Of a stretch of DNA of 64,000 bases, positions 12,101 to 27,100 are shown one piece after another (the stretch's first letter is position 1; each line of letters begins with the position of its first letter). Below the pieces are notes generated by a model. That model was not told the DNA's origin, made no database searches, and worked only from the letters and a program-made list of their open reading frames with translations. The position numbers and the translations under genes were made by a program. The DNA lies in NCBI GenBank assembly GCA_020152595.1, contig JAIGNY010002073.1:124001-188000 (forward strand). Direction: 5' to 3'. This DNA comes from Chiridota heheva. Lineage: Eukaryota; Echinodermata; Holothuroidea; Apodida; Chiridotidae.

Positions 12101-15100
12101 AGTGGTGGATCATAACATAAGTAGGAAAGGATCAGGTCAGAGTGGGAGGGTAGGAGAGGGGGATGGCATGGTAATGAAGATAGATATTTTAGGAGAGTAG
12201 GTAGCGAGTGTGGAGGGTGGGTTGATTAGAAGGGAGGATTTTTAGAAAGCCAAGAGCAGAGGGAAGGGAGGCTCTTTAAATGGTTGTGGAGGAGAAATCA
12301 GTAGAGAAGATAGTGGGGAATAAAAGATGGGTAAGAAAGGTTACGGGTGGATGCAGGCTTGGGAAGTGACATGACAAGAGCAACTTGGATTTGATTATCT
12401 GTTATCTCATATTTCTGTTCTGGATTATTCTAAATCTTACACTTTTCAACCTATATCTTTGTGCCATTTTGTTTTGGGGGGATTTTCTCTTTGAGGAGAG
12501 GTGACTGATTTTGGTTATATCATTCCTTTTTATTTTTTTCTCCCGTTGTGACCTGGCCTACATGCCCCTTCCGTAACTTGTTCAGTGGTTCTTGTATAGT
12601 AGTTTTTTTTTAGTTGCCTCGGGTCTTCAGGTTCTTGGTATTTTTTTTTCTTTCAACATGACCAAGCACTTCTGCCATGCCCTTGACCCTCTCTCTCCCC
12701 TCCTCGTGACCCACCTGCTACATAGGCCATTCCTCAGCCCTAGTCCCCCAAATTTTAATCATCCAGGCCACCAACAAACATGACAGTTTCAAAAGAGTTT
12801 CCCCCTTGACAGTTTCAAAGAGTTTCCTCCTTCCTTATCCACAAGATGCTTCACGGCCTTGCCGGCACCCTTCCCAGGGTTTCCACCCTCAGATCTGGCG
12901 ATTTCCCGGTGCACTGGGCCAGGGACACCCAAGCCACCGCCCTCCACTCCACCAAAACCCTAGCCAACTCTGGTATTGACATAAGTTACCTCCGACTGCT
13001 CCCTCATTAGTTGTTGTGCTCCTTAAAGTTTTAAACAGTCAGATCCAACCTAATATATAAGCAAATCGGGTCAGACTTTTCCTTTTTATATCCTTTATTC
13101 TAAAAACCACAAGTGATTAGGATCAAATTTCCCTTATCAACGGCTCCATTGTATTCTTTCTCCAGTTGGTCCTGGGTTGTTGTGGAAGTTGATGTAGAGA
13201 ATTAAAGTAGTGTTGGATGAAGTCCTTATTGTGTGGTTGAGTGGTTATTTTAATTAAAATAAGTGGTCTTATTATTTGCTACAGTAAGTTTGTGTTTATG
13301 ATTTGCTGGAACAAATTTTGAAGGAGAAGGACAAATCATGCTGTCATCAGAACCAGGGACCTTGTCTACTTGACAGATGAAGACCTCCTTTAGGAACTTG
13401 CCAGCCAACATATAGCGGAGGCCCAATGTCTCGTCCTCAAGAGAGATGGTGCTGAAACACACACCAATACCATCTTCCTGACTTTTGCCACCCCAACCCT
13501 CCCCTTCCACATAACTGCCGGCTATCTCAGAATTCTTGTCGCCCTCTACATCCCCAACTCCCTCCGCTTTCACAAGCGCCAGCGGAATGGCCACGGAAAG
13601 AACTGCCACAGTCAAGATCACTGTGGCAATTGTGGAGCCTTAGACCACGACAACACCTCTTGTACTAACATCCCACACTGCACCAATTGCGACGGTAAAC
13701 ACCCAACCAACTACCCCTGTTTCTCAAAAGACTGCCCCATCTGGCGTCAGGAAAAGCAGATAACTAAACTGAAAACCCTAAGCACCACTTGCCACTTCTC
13801 TCCACACCAAACCCTCCTACTCGAACACAGTCTCCTTAAGGACAAACATTACCCCCCCCCCCACCCCTCCCTCCCCCCGCTACCCCATTAACACCACTAA
13901 AACTGACTCTCACACCCAAACTGGCCTCACCTGGCTTCCTGGTAAGTGATAGGACAAAGAACATTTATCCTCAGTTTTACATTGTGTTATTCCATAATGA
14001 TCAGGCAATTTCACCCTCTATAACCATGCTATTAATAGTGACTTTTTTCCTGTAGAAAGCTGGATTCAAACTCAAGAAACTTTCAAAAGTATGATACGCC
14101 AACACTTGAAAACCCATTCATTAATCATGTTACTATGACAACACTTGAATCCAGGGCCATGCATACACAGTTTCATTTTTATCCAGGGGTCGTTAATCGG
14201 AACTCGTACACAATAATGTGTTGGAACTTGTACTAGCCAAGTACAGTACATGCATAGGGACAGGCAGTACAGTAGGGTGGGTTTGGTTGTGAATTCGTGA
14301 ATGAATGGTCTCATAATACTTGGCTTGATTGGCGATATTTTTGTCGGGATTTATGATGGATTTTCCAAGTATTTTAAAAGACAGGAGAGAATGGTCATGA
14401 CTTCAAATAAAAGGGATTATAAACAAATAAAGGTACAGTTATTGTGGTGAGAGAAAAAATAGCTCAGAAAGAAGACGCAAAGACATATCATCGATCCTCT
14501 TATTTCAGGTGCATTGTGACTATTTATTTCCAAACATTCTCAATCATATTTATTGATTGATCTGCATAAATGTCACATATTGTCACAAATATATCAAAAG
14601 ATACTACAAAATACATGTTGACACAAAGCATGAACTTTCTTTTTATTGAAATAAAACAGATTTTACCATCTTTTGGCAATTTCTTTTAGTGATTTGGTTA
14701 TTTTCGGTACTTTCGTTTTTTCGTTTTTTCATAAAATATCAATCAGACCAAAACTGCGATTTCGCGAAAACCAGTTTGAGTTACGAAATTGGTGCAAGCT
14801 TAATTACAATGACAAGATTCCAGAGCAATTCAAATTGTTCACCCTAATTTTTAAACACTTTTCTCTCTGATAGATACCAAAGTCAATAAAAAATCAGTAT
14901 GCATCACCTCCACTGCTTCTTGCGGGTCCAGCAAAGCCTAAACCAAACTTTGAAGAGGACTCTGATAGGTTATCATTCTCAGAAAGATTATCACTGCCAC
15001 TCAGCCAGCCAACAGAAGAGGAGAAAGAACAGGTATTGTATAACTATGTTTGATATTTACCCACCCTCCACTGAGGGTTGGGGGATTTTTGTGCAACTTT

Positions 15101-18100
15101 TTGTATGCTGGACTCCTGAACAGAAACAAAACAGATCAATTTTCAATACAGACAGTTTCAAAAGAGTTTCTCTCTTCCTCATACACAAGGTACCCTCCCC
15201 AAGGTTTCCACCCTCAGACCTGGCGATCTCCTGGTGCACTGCACCAAGGACACTCAAGCCACCACCCTCCCCACCATCAGAACTCTAGCTAATACTGGTA
15301 TCGACATAACAGTCACTGCCCACCATTCCCTGAACTTCAGCAAAGGCATCATCAGAACCAGAGACCTTGCCTACTTGACCAATGAAGACCTCGTTGAGGA
15401 ACTTGCCAGCCAAAACGTCACTGAGACCTGTTGTTTCTTCCTTAGGAGAGACAGTGCCGAAACACACACCAATACCATCTTCCTGACTTTTGCCACACCA
15501 ACTCTCCCCTCCCACATCTCTGCCAGCTATCTGAGAACATGTGGTACATATGGTTGGATTAATGTGGGACATACATGTAGGATGGGATTCATGTAGGTCA
15601 TAGCATGGGATGCCATGTGGGACATGGGGTGGGATGCGATGTGGGACATATGGTGAAATGCCATGTGGGACATGGGGTGGGATGCCAAGTGGGAGATATG
15701 GTAATGCCATGTGGGACATGGGATGGGATGTCATGTGGGAGATATGGTGGAATGCCATGTGGGACATGGGATGGGATGCCATGTGGTACATGGAGTGGGA
15801 TGCCATGTGGTACATGGAATGCCATGTGGGACTTAGTGTGGGTTGCCATTTTTAAAATTGGCTGGGTCATATGATATGGGTGTCAATTTGCATGGGCATG
15901 CGAACCATGACGGTATTTACCGTTCTAGTTATAATTGCCAGGGTCATATGATATGGGTATCAATTTTCATGGGCATGCGAACCATGACGGTATTTACCAT
16001 TCTAGTTTTATATGTAGGAGACTAATTAAAATTTGCCTCTTAGTATATTAAGTACAATTCTTTTCCTTTGATGAAATGTCACAATTAACATTTCAATATG
16101 TCAGTGGTTTAAGGGCCGAGTGCCTAGAATTGCAATCAGATTATAAGCATTTATTGCTCTGATACTTTAGAACCCTGATCATCATATTCTCTAAAGTCTT
16201 TTCAATGCTGGCTTGTCTTCCTTTGAGCTGACGAGCCTTAAAAAAACAGTGAATTCTTCATACAAGGGTAGATTGATATAGTTAAATAGTTATTTGTTGC
16301 AAGAATATCTCAGTTATTTAATTTTATCGATGTTAAGGGAAGTTCATTTATTAATATCATTTGCATTGTATCATTTACTTCCTTTTCTTTTTACAGTGGT
16401 TACGGAGTGTGGTATCATTACAAACAGACATTGCTCAGTATTTATCACGAAAGAATCTTCCAAAACATGAAACCGAGAAAGGCAAAACTGTTAAGCACAG
16501 AAAACCTTCCTTGGATGATTTATGTGAAGAGACTTCAATTAAGTTTGAAGTCCATAATGTGAACCAAAAATTGACAACGAAGAAATCTTCATCAGACTAT
16601 CAGAACCATGTTGAGGAAGATGGAAAACCATCAAATGCTTATTTATCAGATAGTGTAAGAACAGTCAAGCAAGAAATTGTTTGTGCTGGAAATGGAAATT
16701 CAAAAATTGCCAAGTTGAATGCCAAAGAACAGCTTATTCCTAGGACACAATATGAAAAACAGGTCAACGGCCCTAGCAGTGTCACAAACGGTCCATTTCA
16801 CATAGGATTAGATAAAACAGCACTTCATCAGGATAGAAGAAAACAAGGAAGAAAGGATAAGAAACGAAGCTATCACAACAGCTTTGAGACAAATGTAAAG
16901 AACGAACCAGTGATGAATAGTCAATATCATCAGAGCTATTTGAATTCAGACAGTAATAATTTGTCTGACACAGGAAGAACAAACAGTTTACAACATTCAG
17001 TGGCTTTACCACACCATGTAGATTCTTCAACAAACTTTCCAACATCTTCACATAAGAATTTCAGGGTATCAGACTCCCCAGTGTCATCAAGAACAGCTGG
17101 TCCAGGTATGTTTGTTTCTCTTTATACATACAAGTATCTAATAACTATATTACATTCAACACAGCTGGTTGTAGCATGTTGTAGTTTCTTGTGATGTAGT
17201 TCACCAAATTGGGCCTCGGTTATAATAATAATACATAAATTTATATAGCGCTAATTTTGTAAAAACATTCAAAAGCGCTTTACATACAAGGAAATTAGAT
17301 ACGAAAACAAAAATAAAAATACAGAAATGACAACATAAATAGAAATACAATGGATCAAGCTGCACATTAGATTAATGTCTTTTGAAACAAAAACGTTTTA
17401 AGCTTAAGTTTTGAAGGAGGTCAGATATACATTATCAATACATTTGAGTTCAGTTGGGAGTGAATTTCACAACCAAGGACCTTTATAAGCAAAGGCCCTT
17501 TCGCCAAGAGTTTTATGCTTAATACGGGGAACAAATAGGGACTTGAAACAAAAGTCATAGTCATACTTATAAACCTATTGCAAAATGATTCATTTGATAC
17601 AATATCCTAGATAAGATGGGACATTCCCAGACCACTGTGTGTATCAGGTTAAATTTGTTCAGATGTCACAATGGTTCATCCGTTGCCCAAATTAGTCCAG
17701 CAGCCTTTTAAATAAGAAGCAGTGAACACAATTTTAGTGAAAGAATCTACAGTTCATGGATGTTATGTGGTCAGTTGCAGGAGACACGATCAGGGCCAGG
17801 TAGTTCTAGCATTTTCAGCTAAGTCACTGAAAAATATAGTTAAACATTATAAAATTTCCCATCAACATTTGTTAAAAATTGGCACTTTTAGTTTTGGATG
17901 TAAGTATGCAAATTTGTGGTGTATGAATGGGCATACCTATTTTTTTACTTTTGTTCATCATATACCACATTTGCTTGTAGGAGAGAAGCTTATTATGACA
18001 ATAAGTTTTATATAAACCAAACTTCTAATTAAGACCATGATGTAGCAGATATTCTCACCATTTTCAAAGTAGGGAAAAATATTTAAAGGATTACATTAAA

Positions 18101-21100
18101 AGTTAAGCTGCATTCCTCTTCATACATCACAAATTTTGCATATGTCAAAACAATTACCTATATGAGTAAGTCATTTTTGGAAAATGATATTTTTAATAGG
18201 ATATTATTTTTAATAAGATATTAATTTCAATTTTTGCTACTGTCTATACACTGTTAATCATTGTTTAGACATGTCAAATGGAGATAAATTGTTTTTCAAA
18301 CAGATAATATTAGGCTGAACCAAGATGATGCAAGCTTCACTGCCTATAAGATGTCATTGCTCTCATCACCAGCACTTTTCAACCTCTCAAACTCCTTGCA
18401 AACATACTTAGAAAGTTCAGAAGGTAAAAATATTTATTTATCTTTTATCTTGCTTGGTTGATTGATTTGATGGCTGCTGTAATTTTGGAGTTATTGTTTG
18501 TTTGTCATTTTAAAGGAGACAAAGTCTGACATAATCCTTATTTCATATGATAAAAATAAAAATAACAAATCGTCTGACCAAGTTTTAAACCTCCCGAAGC
18601 AATCTAACACATTTATTGTAATTATTACAAACTTTAATGCTACTACTATATATTACCATGGGAGCTGCCATTTTGGTTTCAAAACATGTAGATTATGATA
18701 TCATCAGCCCAGTAGGATAGGATGTTGGAATGCTTTGTATTTCTGTATAATCTTCCTTAAGTTTTCTAGCTGATGAAAAATTGTTTTTCTTTTGTAAGTG
18801 TCAAGGAAAGGTTTGTGTTCACATGAAATTATAAAAGCATGCTGTTCAAACTTTGTGTCACATCATTTTGCAATAAAAACTTAAATCACATTTATGAAGA
18901 AAAACATTGTAATCCTTATGTCCATGTTGGGGAAATTATTTTAACTAGAAAAATGTTTGCTGTTATTCGTGATTAGATGGTGGCACTTAAATTAAAACCT
19001 AATGACTCTAAAACTGAATTCATTATCCTCGGCACTCCCTCAAGATTATGTGATAGATATAAATTCTATCAAAATTGGTTCTGTTAATGTCACTCCTTCT
19101 AAGCAAGTTCGGAATTTAGGAATTATTTTTGATAAATATATGAAAATGGAAGAACATATCAAGAAAATTTGCAAGACTGGGAATTAGAGCTGTGACCGTT
19201 TAGCGTGTACACGATACACGCTCGCAAATCTTGTAAACGTTTACTAAATACTTCATTGCGAGTAAACGTTTTTCATACATCATATTGTCTTGCCGTTGAA
19301 AATCAATATTCATGATTAAAATCACACACACATTCGGCTGACAAAATTCCATTCAATGACTTTTTACAAACTGTAAATCCGATAAGCATAATCCTTTTTA
19401 AATGTGCGAATCACAAATGCGCAGTAATCACCAATGAATGGGGATATTATGCACTTTGATTTGGCCGATATCTGAGTAATTCAACTTGTAAAATGCACGC
19501 GAATGTGCAGCAGTAAACAGTAAAACTAACAATAGGCCTAACGTTAGGCCATAAGGCTTTTAATCCCACGCAATCAAGGCCCGCTTTATCGCCCAAAAAA
19601 AAAAACTTGAATCGTGACAATCAGTACATTTACATGTAAATATTACCTGATGAGTCAAATAAATTTTGCAAGAAAGAAAAAAATATTGCTTAATAAACAA
19701 ACAGAAAAAGGTTTTAACAGGGCTGAAATTCTGCATGCTTCGCAAAGATGGCGGCCATCTTTTCCAGAGGACTGATATTTCAGAACTTCCTGGTGGTGGT
19801 GGCGTAGTTTTGAAATGTTTTACGGCGAGGTATATCATGGGCCTAGTATGCAAGATTTTCACAGAACTTCGAAAGCCGTAGCGAATAGGACAAAAAAAAG
19901 TCACGCGATGTTGAGTTTAAATGACATTAAAAGGAAGTTATCTGTTCTTTCTAAACTTAATTTCCATGCATATTTTCTATAAAAATGATGATTCATGCTG
20001 TAGAAGTAAAGTTTTTACGATTTGGAAAGCAAAACTCAGCGTCTATTTGGGCAATGCAGTCAGTACCTTTGCCATACTGGTTGCGCGATTTTTTTACTTC
20101 GCCTCGTAGTTTTGGAGCAATTTTGGTGTATTTCCGAAAATTACGGTACTAAACTCGTGTACACGATACACGCTCGCTTTTTTTGGCGTGTACACGTTTA
20201 CTAAAATCCCTAAACGTTCACAGCTCTACTGGGAATTACTACTTAAATGATTTAAAAAAAATCAGGAAACATATCCCAGACAGCCATGCATATGCTAGGT
20301 CATGCATTCATCCATAGCCATTTAGATTACTGTAAGAGTTTATTTTACAATATTCCAAATTAGCTCATTAAAAGGCTCCAACGCATCCAGAATAATGCTG
20401 CCAAATTTGTTGTTAATTGCTACAATGCCCCCTCAAAAATCCTTCTTGGTTCCCTTCACTGGCTTCCAGTCGAATTTTATATTAAAATTAAACTTCTTGT
20501 TTTTGTTTTTAAATCCCTACATAAAGTGTTATCTTTCTGATTACATTCACAGCAATAGGTATTCGTTATGCTCTACTGATTCTCTCTTTCTTTTTGTCCC
20601 CAGAACTATGTGTAAAACATTAGGTGACTGGCTTTTATTATGCAGGTCCATCCCTTTGGAATGAACTGCCTGCTTCTATTTGTTCAGTTAACAATTTTAG
20701 TTCGTTTACGTCTAAGTTAAAAACATACTTTTTTCGTATTGCATTTGTTTAGCTTTATCGTATTGTGAAGCGAATTAGAATGCTTGCAGATTTTTGTGCT
20801 ATATAAATGTATAATTATTATCATCATGCAAAAATATTTCAATACAGAATTGAGCAAAATGGTAACCTCCATGTGTCAACTTCAAACGTGAATAACTTGG
20901 TATAAGAATAAGATTTGACTTGCTGTTTTTGGCTTAAGATTTTTAGTTGGTTAAGATTTGTATCCTCTTTATCATATGAAATAATGATTGTATCAGATTT
21001 TATGTCTCTAAGAATATTTAATAATGTGAATATGTAGATTGTAAAAAATTGTATTTACATGATGGAGAGCTGTTTAATGGCTGATATAAAAAAAACATGA

Positions 21101-24100
21101 TTTTTGAAACTGAATGATGAATGAAACAAAGTCTTTATATGTCTTGTATTGAGCAGTATCCTCCCGTACCTTGTTAGTATCCTCTCGTACCTTGTTGCAA
21201 ATGTCATTTTTCTGCTCATAGAAAAGTAGTTTGTCATAAAATATAGACTAAACCACTTTCCGTATTTTATTGACTTTACTCATTTCTGATAATTTGATCA
21301 CTTGCTCTTACGTCATATCAAATCAGACATGAGGGGCCCTTTAAAAGAACTAAACTGTCTAAGTGTATACTTAATGTTCCCCAAATAAAGTGTCTTATTG
21401 GTTTTTGTGTAAAACAATCCCATTATTAGATTAAATTCGATGATGTATTTGTTGTGTACTTTAGCCTAGTTACATCTGATACCTTCTCTAGTCTCAAAGT
21501 TTTCTTTCATTTTACAGATTCAGACTTACACAAGTTAGATGAAAAGCTGATAAGGGTTTTAGCCTGGCAGAGGCTGCAACAACTTCTACCTCCAGAAGTA
21601 AGATGAGATTACTTTGGAAATTGTGATGAAAATAAATAAATGCTGCAAAGCAGACACATTTGGTGGATATATATTCTTGTTTTGATTGTTCCTTGTGCAT
21701 TTTGTTTCAGAAGATTAGTTTATTGCCTTGAAGTTGAGTCAATTTTGGGTTCGCAATTTACAATGGAAAAAGATTATGGAAATAAAAGTTGCTGGAAATA
21801 CACACTTTTTGTTTTACTGTTATAAAAATGTAAAAACCAATTATTTATTCATCATTTTGATATTTGTTTTTTATTGCTGAATAGGTATGAGACTTTGTAC
21901 TGCCACTCATCATTGGTAGTCAAAAGTAGAAAGAAATTACCACAATTGAATTGCCTGGAGTACAGACACCAAAACTACCCAAACAATACATTTAATATAA
22001 AAAGCGTTTTTGTTTTCGAGAAAAGTATTCATGATAAAGACATCTTTCGTATTTGAAAGTATTCTTTGTAGGAACCAGAAGAATCATCATGTAGATATGT
22101 AATTGTAGAGGTGATAGATATGCAAGGTGAATTGTTCAGGAGTCATCTTGTGACTTGCAAAACAATACAACTACTTTCTTGTTCCCTTCAGACAACCACA
22201 CGGGTGAATCACACCAAAGTGGACACACCAACAGTTCCATCCATATCTACCAAAGAAAATCCAAGTGATGCAGCCACATCTACTATTTTAGCAAGCCTTT
22301 GTCCATTGACAAAGGGTTTTCATCAGAGCCTGTTGCAATGAGGCTGAGAAATTTTTCATTAGGAAACGGTAAGCACTTTTATTCAAACTTATAGTCACAC
22401 AAGTGCTAAGAATGAAAAACATATGTTACAACAAAAGCTGGGAAGGAGATTGTATAATGACTTCTTTCAAACTTCTGATGTCTTAGTTAAGGATACAAGA
22501 TAGATCCTCAGGTGGGGAGGCGCCTAGGGTGGGAATGTATTGTGGTACATTTAGATTCAAGTCAGAGACGTTTTCTTTTGTAGCTTCCTCCGAAATCTGG
22601 AGGGATTTAGGTTTTGTGTAGATGTTGCAGTTAACTTTTGATATTTCTTTTTCCTATTATTGATACCGATTCATTACCTGGGCGATTCCACGCTCTGTCA
22701 GTCGCGTTACAAGCGTGGAATTGCCCCTTTATTCCTAGGAGGGAGGTCGCCCCGACTTATTCCTAGAGAAAATGGCAGCGATTGCAGAGCATGGAATCGC
22801 CCATGACAGAGCATAGAATAGCCCCCACTTAACCCTGGGAAGCGGGGGCGATTCCACGCTCAAGCATGAAATCGCCCCACTCATCCCTGGGACCCTCCCA
22901 GAATTAAGTACATATCCCTGGGACCCTCATAAGGATCAAACTTACCCCTGGGACACTCCAAGGATAACTACTTATTCCTGGGACCTCCTAGGGTTAAGTA
23001 CTTACCCCTGGGACACTCCAAGGATAACTACTTATCCCTGGGACACTCCAGGGATAACTACACCCTGGGACACTCCGAAGATAACTACTTATCCCTGGTA
23101 CACCTCAAGGAAAAGTGGGGCGATTCCATTCTCTGCCAGTACCGTAACAACCTTGGATGCCCCCACTTATCCCTGAGACCCTCCTAGGGATAAGTGGGGG
23201 CGATTCCACACACTGTCAGTTAGGCTTGGGCGATATTGACCATTATGCAATATCGATATATCGTCTGAAAAATATCGATAATATCGAAATATCGATATGC
23301 AAATTATAGGATGTCTCATACGTAAATCGTATGCACTGTTCTGGGCAAGGTAATCTCGTTTCGGCTCAAAAAAAATCAAGTAAAACTTTTTGGACAAATT
23401 AACAGAAATCACTGCAAAATATATGCATATCATCTTCAAATAAACACCCATTATGTTTTAAAATGTTCTTTACATAGTTTCTATCTCAAAAGATCAATCA
23501 CAGAAACATTGAAAAAGTTTAGGCCTCAGCATAGTTAAAAAAAAAAAAATGTTGTGGAACTGGTATTAGGCCTACACTGTATGCCGTACAAAAATCGGCT
23601 CCAATTCTTCTTAAAATTTTATAAGTCACTTACTTCTTATGAAAGTTGTACTGAAAAGGCATTATTTTGGTAGCATTATATGGACTTCTAGACATTCAGA
23701 AGTCCATATATAATGCATATTAACCAATTTCTAGTCTGCTTCAATCATCGCACGAGTGTTGTCACTCAGAAGAAACAGTGGTAGATGGTATGTGTGTACA
23801 TAGTAAAGTACTGTACAGTAGTGATACTGTGTGTATGTAATTACTACACTGTGCATTATCTGATCGATCTGGCGAGACCAGTCTGTCACTTTTACTTTAC
23901 ACTTTCTGAATGAACAAAATAGTGAGAAAAACCTCATAGTTTTGTCAATAATTTGTCAATTAATGACTGTTTGATATAAAAATTCAGAATCAGTATTCCT
24001 TTTGAGGAAACTTTACACGATGTTTGAGGATTCAACATCTTATGATTTTTGTTGTCTGAACATCGTAAGCCATCAAGTATAAAGTTGAAGTATTGCGCAA

Positions 24101-27100
24101 TGCCTCTGTACTCTGCGAGTCAAGTGGTTTTTTGTTCATGGAAGGATTTTTGGGTAATTGTTATCACAATATTAATGTTTTAATAAGTTTTATCATAACT
24201 GACTGCCTGAAACTTTGATATAAATGAAATTTATTAACTTTTTGTGGCTGTTTAATAAAAAATACTTGGATGTTTGATAGTCATATTTAGCTTTTTATGA
24301 TAGTTCATGTATTGTGTATTATTAAAAAAACATAATATCGATATATCGATACGACCCTTGAACTCAATATCGGCCATATCGATATAGGTCAATATCGAAA
24401 AATATCGATATATCGCCCAAGCCTACTGTCAGTCACGTTACAAGCTTGAATTTTGCCACGTATCCCTGGGACCCTCCTAGGGATAAGTACTTATACCTGG
24501 GACCTTCCAGAGATAAGTACATATCCCTAGGACCCTCCAGGGATAAATACATATCCCCAGGACCCTCCAGGGATAAGTACATATCCCCGGGACCCTTCAG
24601 GGATAAGTAAATATCCTGTGGACCCTCCAGGGATAAGTACATATCCCAGGACCCTCCAGGGATTTCCCCGGGACCCTCCAGGGATTTCCCGGGACCCTCC
24701 AGGGATATCCCCGGGACCCTCCAGGGATATCCCGGGACCCTCCAGAAATACCCCCGGGACCCTCCTGGAATATCCCAGGGATATCCCCAGGACCCTCCAG
24801 GGACATACCCGGGACCCTCCAGGGATGTACCAGGGATATTCCTGGGACCCTCCAGGGATGAGTACATATCCTGGGACCCTCCAGGGATAAGTACATATCC
24901 CCGGGACCCGACAGGGATAAGTACATATCCCAGGGACCCTCCACGGATAAGTACATATCCCTGGGATCCTCCAGGGATAAGTGGGGCAATTCCACGCTCT
25001 GTCAGTTACATTACAAGCATGCAATTGTCCCCACTTTTCCCTGTGACCCTCCTAAGAAAAAATGAGGGGGATTTCACGCTCTGCTGGTTACATTACAAGC
25101 GTGGAATCGGCCCCCGCTTATCCCTGGGACCCTCCTACGGATAAGTATTTATCCCTGGGACCTACGGATAAGTACTTATCCCTGGGACCTAGGGATAAAT
25201 ACTTATCCCTGTGACCTAGTGATAAGTAATTATCCCTGAGACCCTCCTAAGGATAATGAATCATCCCTGGGAACCTAGGGATAGGTATTTACTCCTGGGA
25301 CCCTCCTAGGGATACATTCTTATCCCTGGGACCCACCTAAGGATAAGTACTTATTCCTGGAACTCTCCATGAATAAGGACTTATCCCTGGGACCCGCTAG
25401 GGATAAGTACTTATCCCTGGGACCCTTCATGGTTAAGTGGGGCCTATTCCACACTCAGTCAGTCACATTATTAGCGTGGAATTGCCCCCTCCCCCCCGTA
25501 TTCCTAGGAGGGTCCCAGGATAAGTAGGGGCGATTCCACTCTTGTTTCCAAGCTCTGTCCATCACATTACATGTGTGGAATTGCCCACATGTGCCAAATA
25601 TGAGAACATTCCATTGTAATATCAGATAAAGCTATAGACAGACCATTGACATAAATACTGCTATTTTCCTTCTTATCTTCATTCTTGCTACTTGATACAG
25701 ACAGTTTTATAGTAGTATAACTCCTCAGCCATGCGAGATATCATTTGCTATAATTAGACAAAGTACCCCCCATATTTGGCATTCGGAATGCTCGTAAATG
25801 AAAACTGTTAGTGCTGACAAGGGTTCATAGCGAATAAGAGGATTGGATTACCTGCTTTAGTCATATTTTCAATTGTTTTAACGCATTCATATTCTATTTC
25901 CTCCATAGGAGATGATGTTGATCTCAAGATTACAAGATATGGCCATTGTAATTTTGTGTCACCAATACATGCGCATATATTTTATGATGAGGTAAGATGT
26001 GTGTTCCCTTCCCTGTTTTTCAAACGCATATTGTGATTCCTTCTTCAACTAAGAGATGTTTTTCTAAAGGATTAGTACAGGTGAAGCGTGTCCATCTTAT
26101 ATGAAAGAGGACTTTAAATGAAACCAAATGGTGAAGAAAAAGTTCAAAAATCTTATTCCATTAAGAAGATATTCAAGTAAAAGCTCTTGTCTGATCTGTG
26201 TAGAAATGACTGGTGTAGTAAGTCTGCTATGGAAGGTTGGCACACTCACCCTCACGTTCTGAAAAATTGTTAATGTATTTTAAAGAAAGTTTATCTAATT
26301 TTTTGTATTGTTTAAATTATTTCTTCAAAATTTCCTTCCTAGATTCAGTTTTACTACTTTTTGACTATTCCATGGTTTTTAAGCCACCAAATCACAGGAC
26401 AAAATATGATAGAATACATAAAGGCTTTGAGGAATCTGAGGCTATGACATCACAAGTAGTCTGATTTCAGTTGTTCCAACACAAATAATACCAAATTTTA
26501 AACTTATATATCTCATAAACGGGTGAGATATCTTTTGAAGCCCTCTTTTATATAATATGGATTTGCTTGACCATTGAAGTAATCTTTTAAACATGGTAAA
26601 ATGACAGGAATGTTTTGATCAAGGTTGTTGAATGCTGACCTGGATAAAAGCCATGGTTCTGTGGTTGTAATTGTTAGAATAGCAGGAATTTGTGGGAAGA
26701 AATATTTTTTTATACAAATTTTATTTGGGATTTCTTAAGTAAGCAGCAGTTTATATGGTAAAAGTTAGAGTTTCCACCACAATGTTTTGAGTTCATTGCT
26801 CTAATGACGTCTTCTATGTAATTGTGCAATGATTAGTGCATTAAAGGGGAAACATGTGATAAGTGTGAGCATATAATGATGTATTTATTACCTTCATCAT
26901 CGAAGTTATGTTTTTGCCTTTGTTTGATTGTTTGTTTGCCATTAAGTTATCTCAAGAACTGATGGCTGGATTTGGATCAAATTTATTGTGTCGTTTTGTG
27001 AATGCTTAAGGAAGAAGTGATTTAAATTTGGGACATATTGGAACAGGAGAAGCGTGCAAATAGGGGTTGGGACTTGTTTGTCGGTCATTAAGATATCTCA

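Noticed and set aside
13250..13621. Reverse-strand ORF of 123 codons
   Set aside because: Antisense of the LINE ORF1 relic; the + strand explains the sequence better through its CCHC knuckles.
15285..15874. His/Met/Pro-rich ORFs on both strands
   Set aside because: Products of the 24-bp minisatellite fused to a LINE ORF1 antisense frame.
24433..25024. Reverse-strand ORFs rich in Gly/Pro/Ser (LSLEGPGD repeats), collagen- or silk-like
   Set aside because: By-product of the 30-bp palindromic satellite; both strands open.
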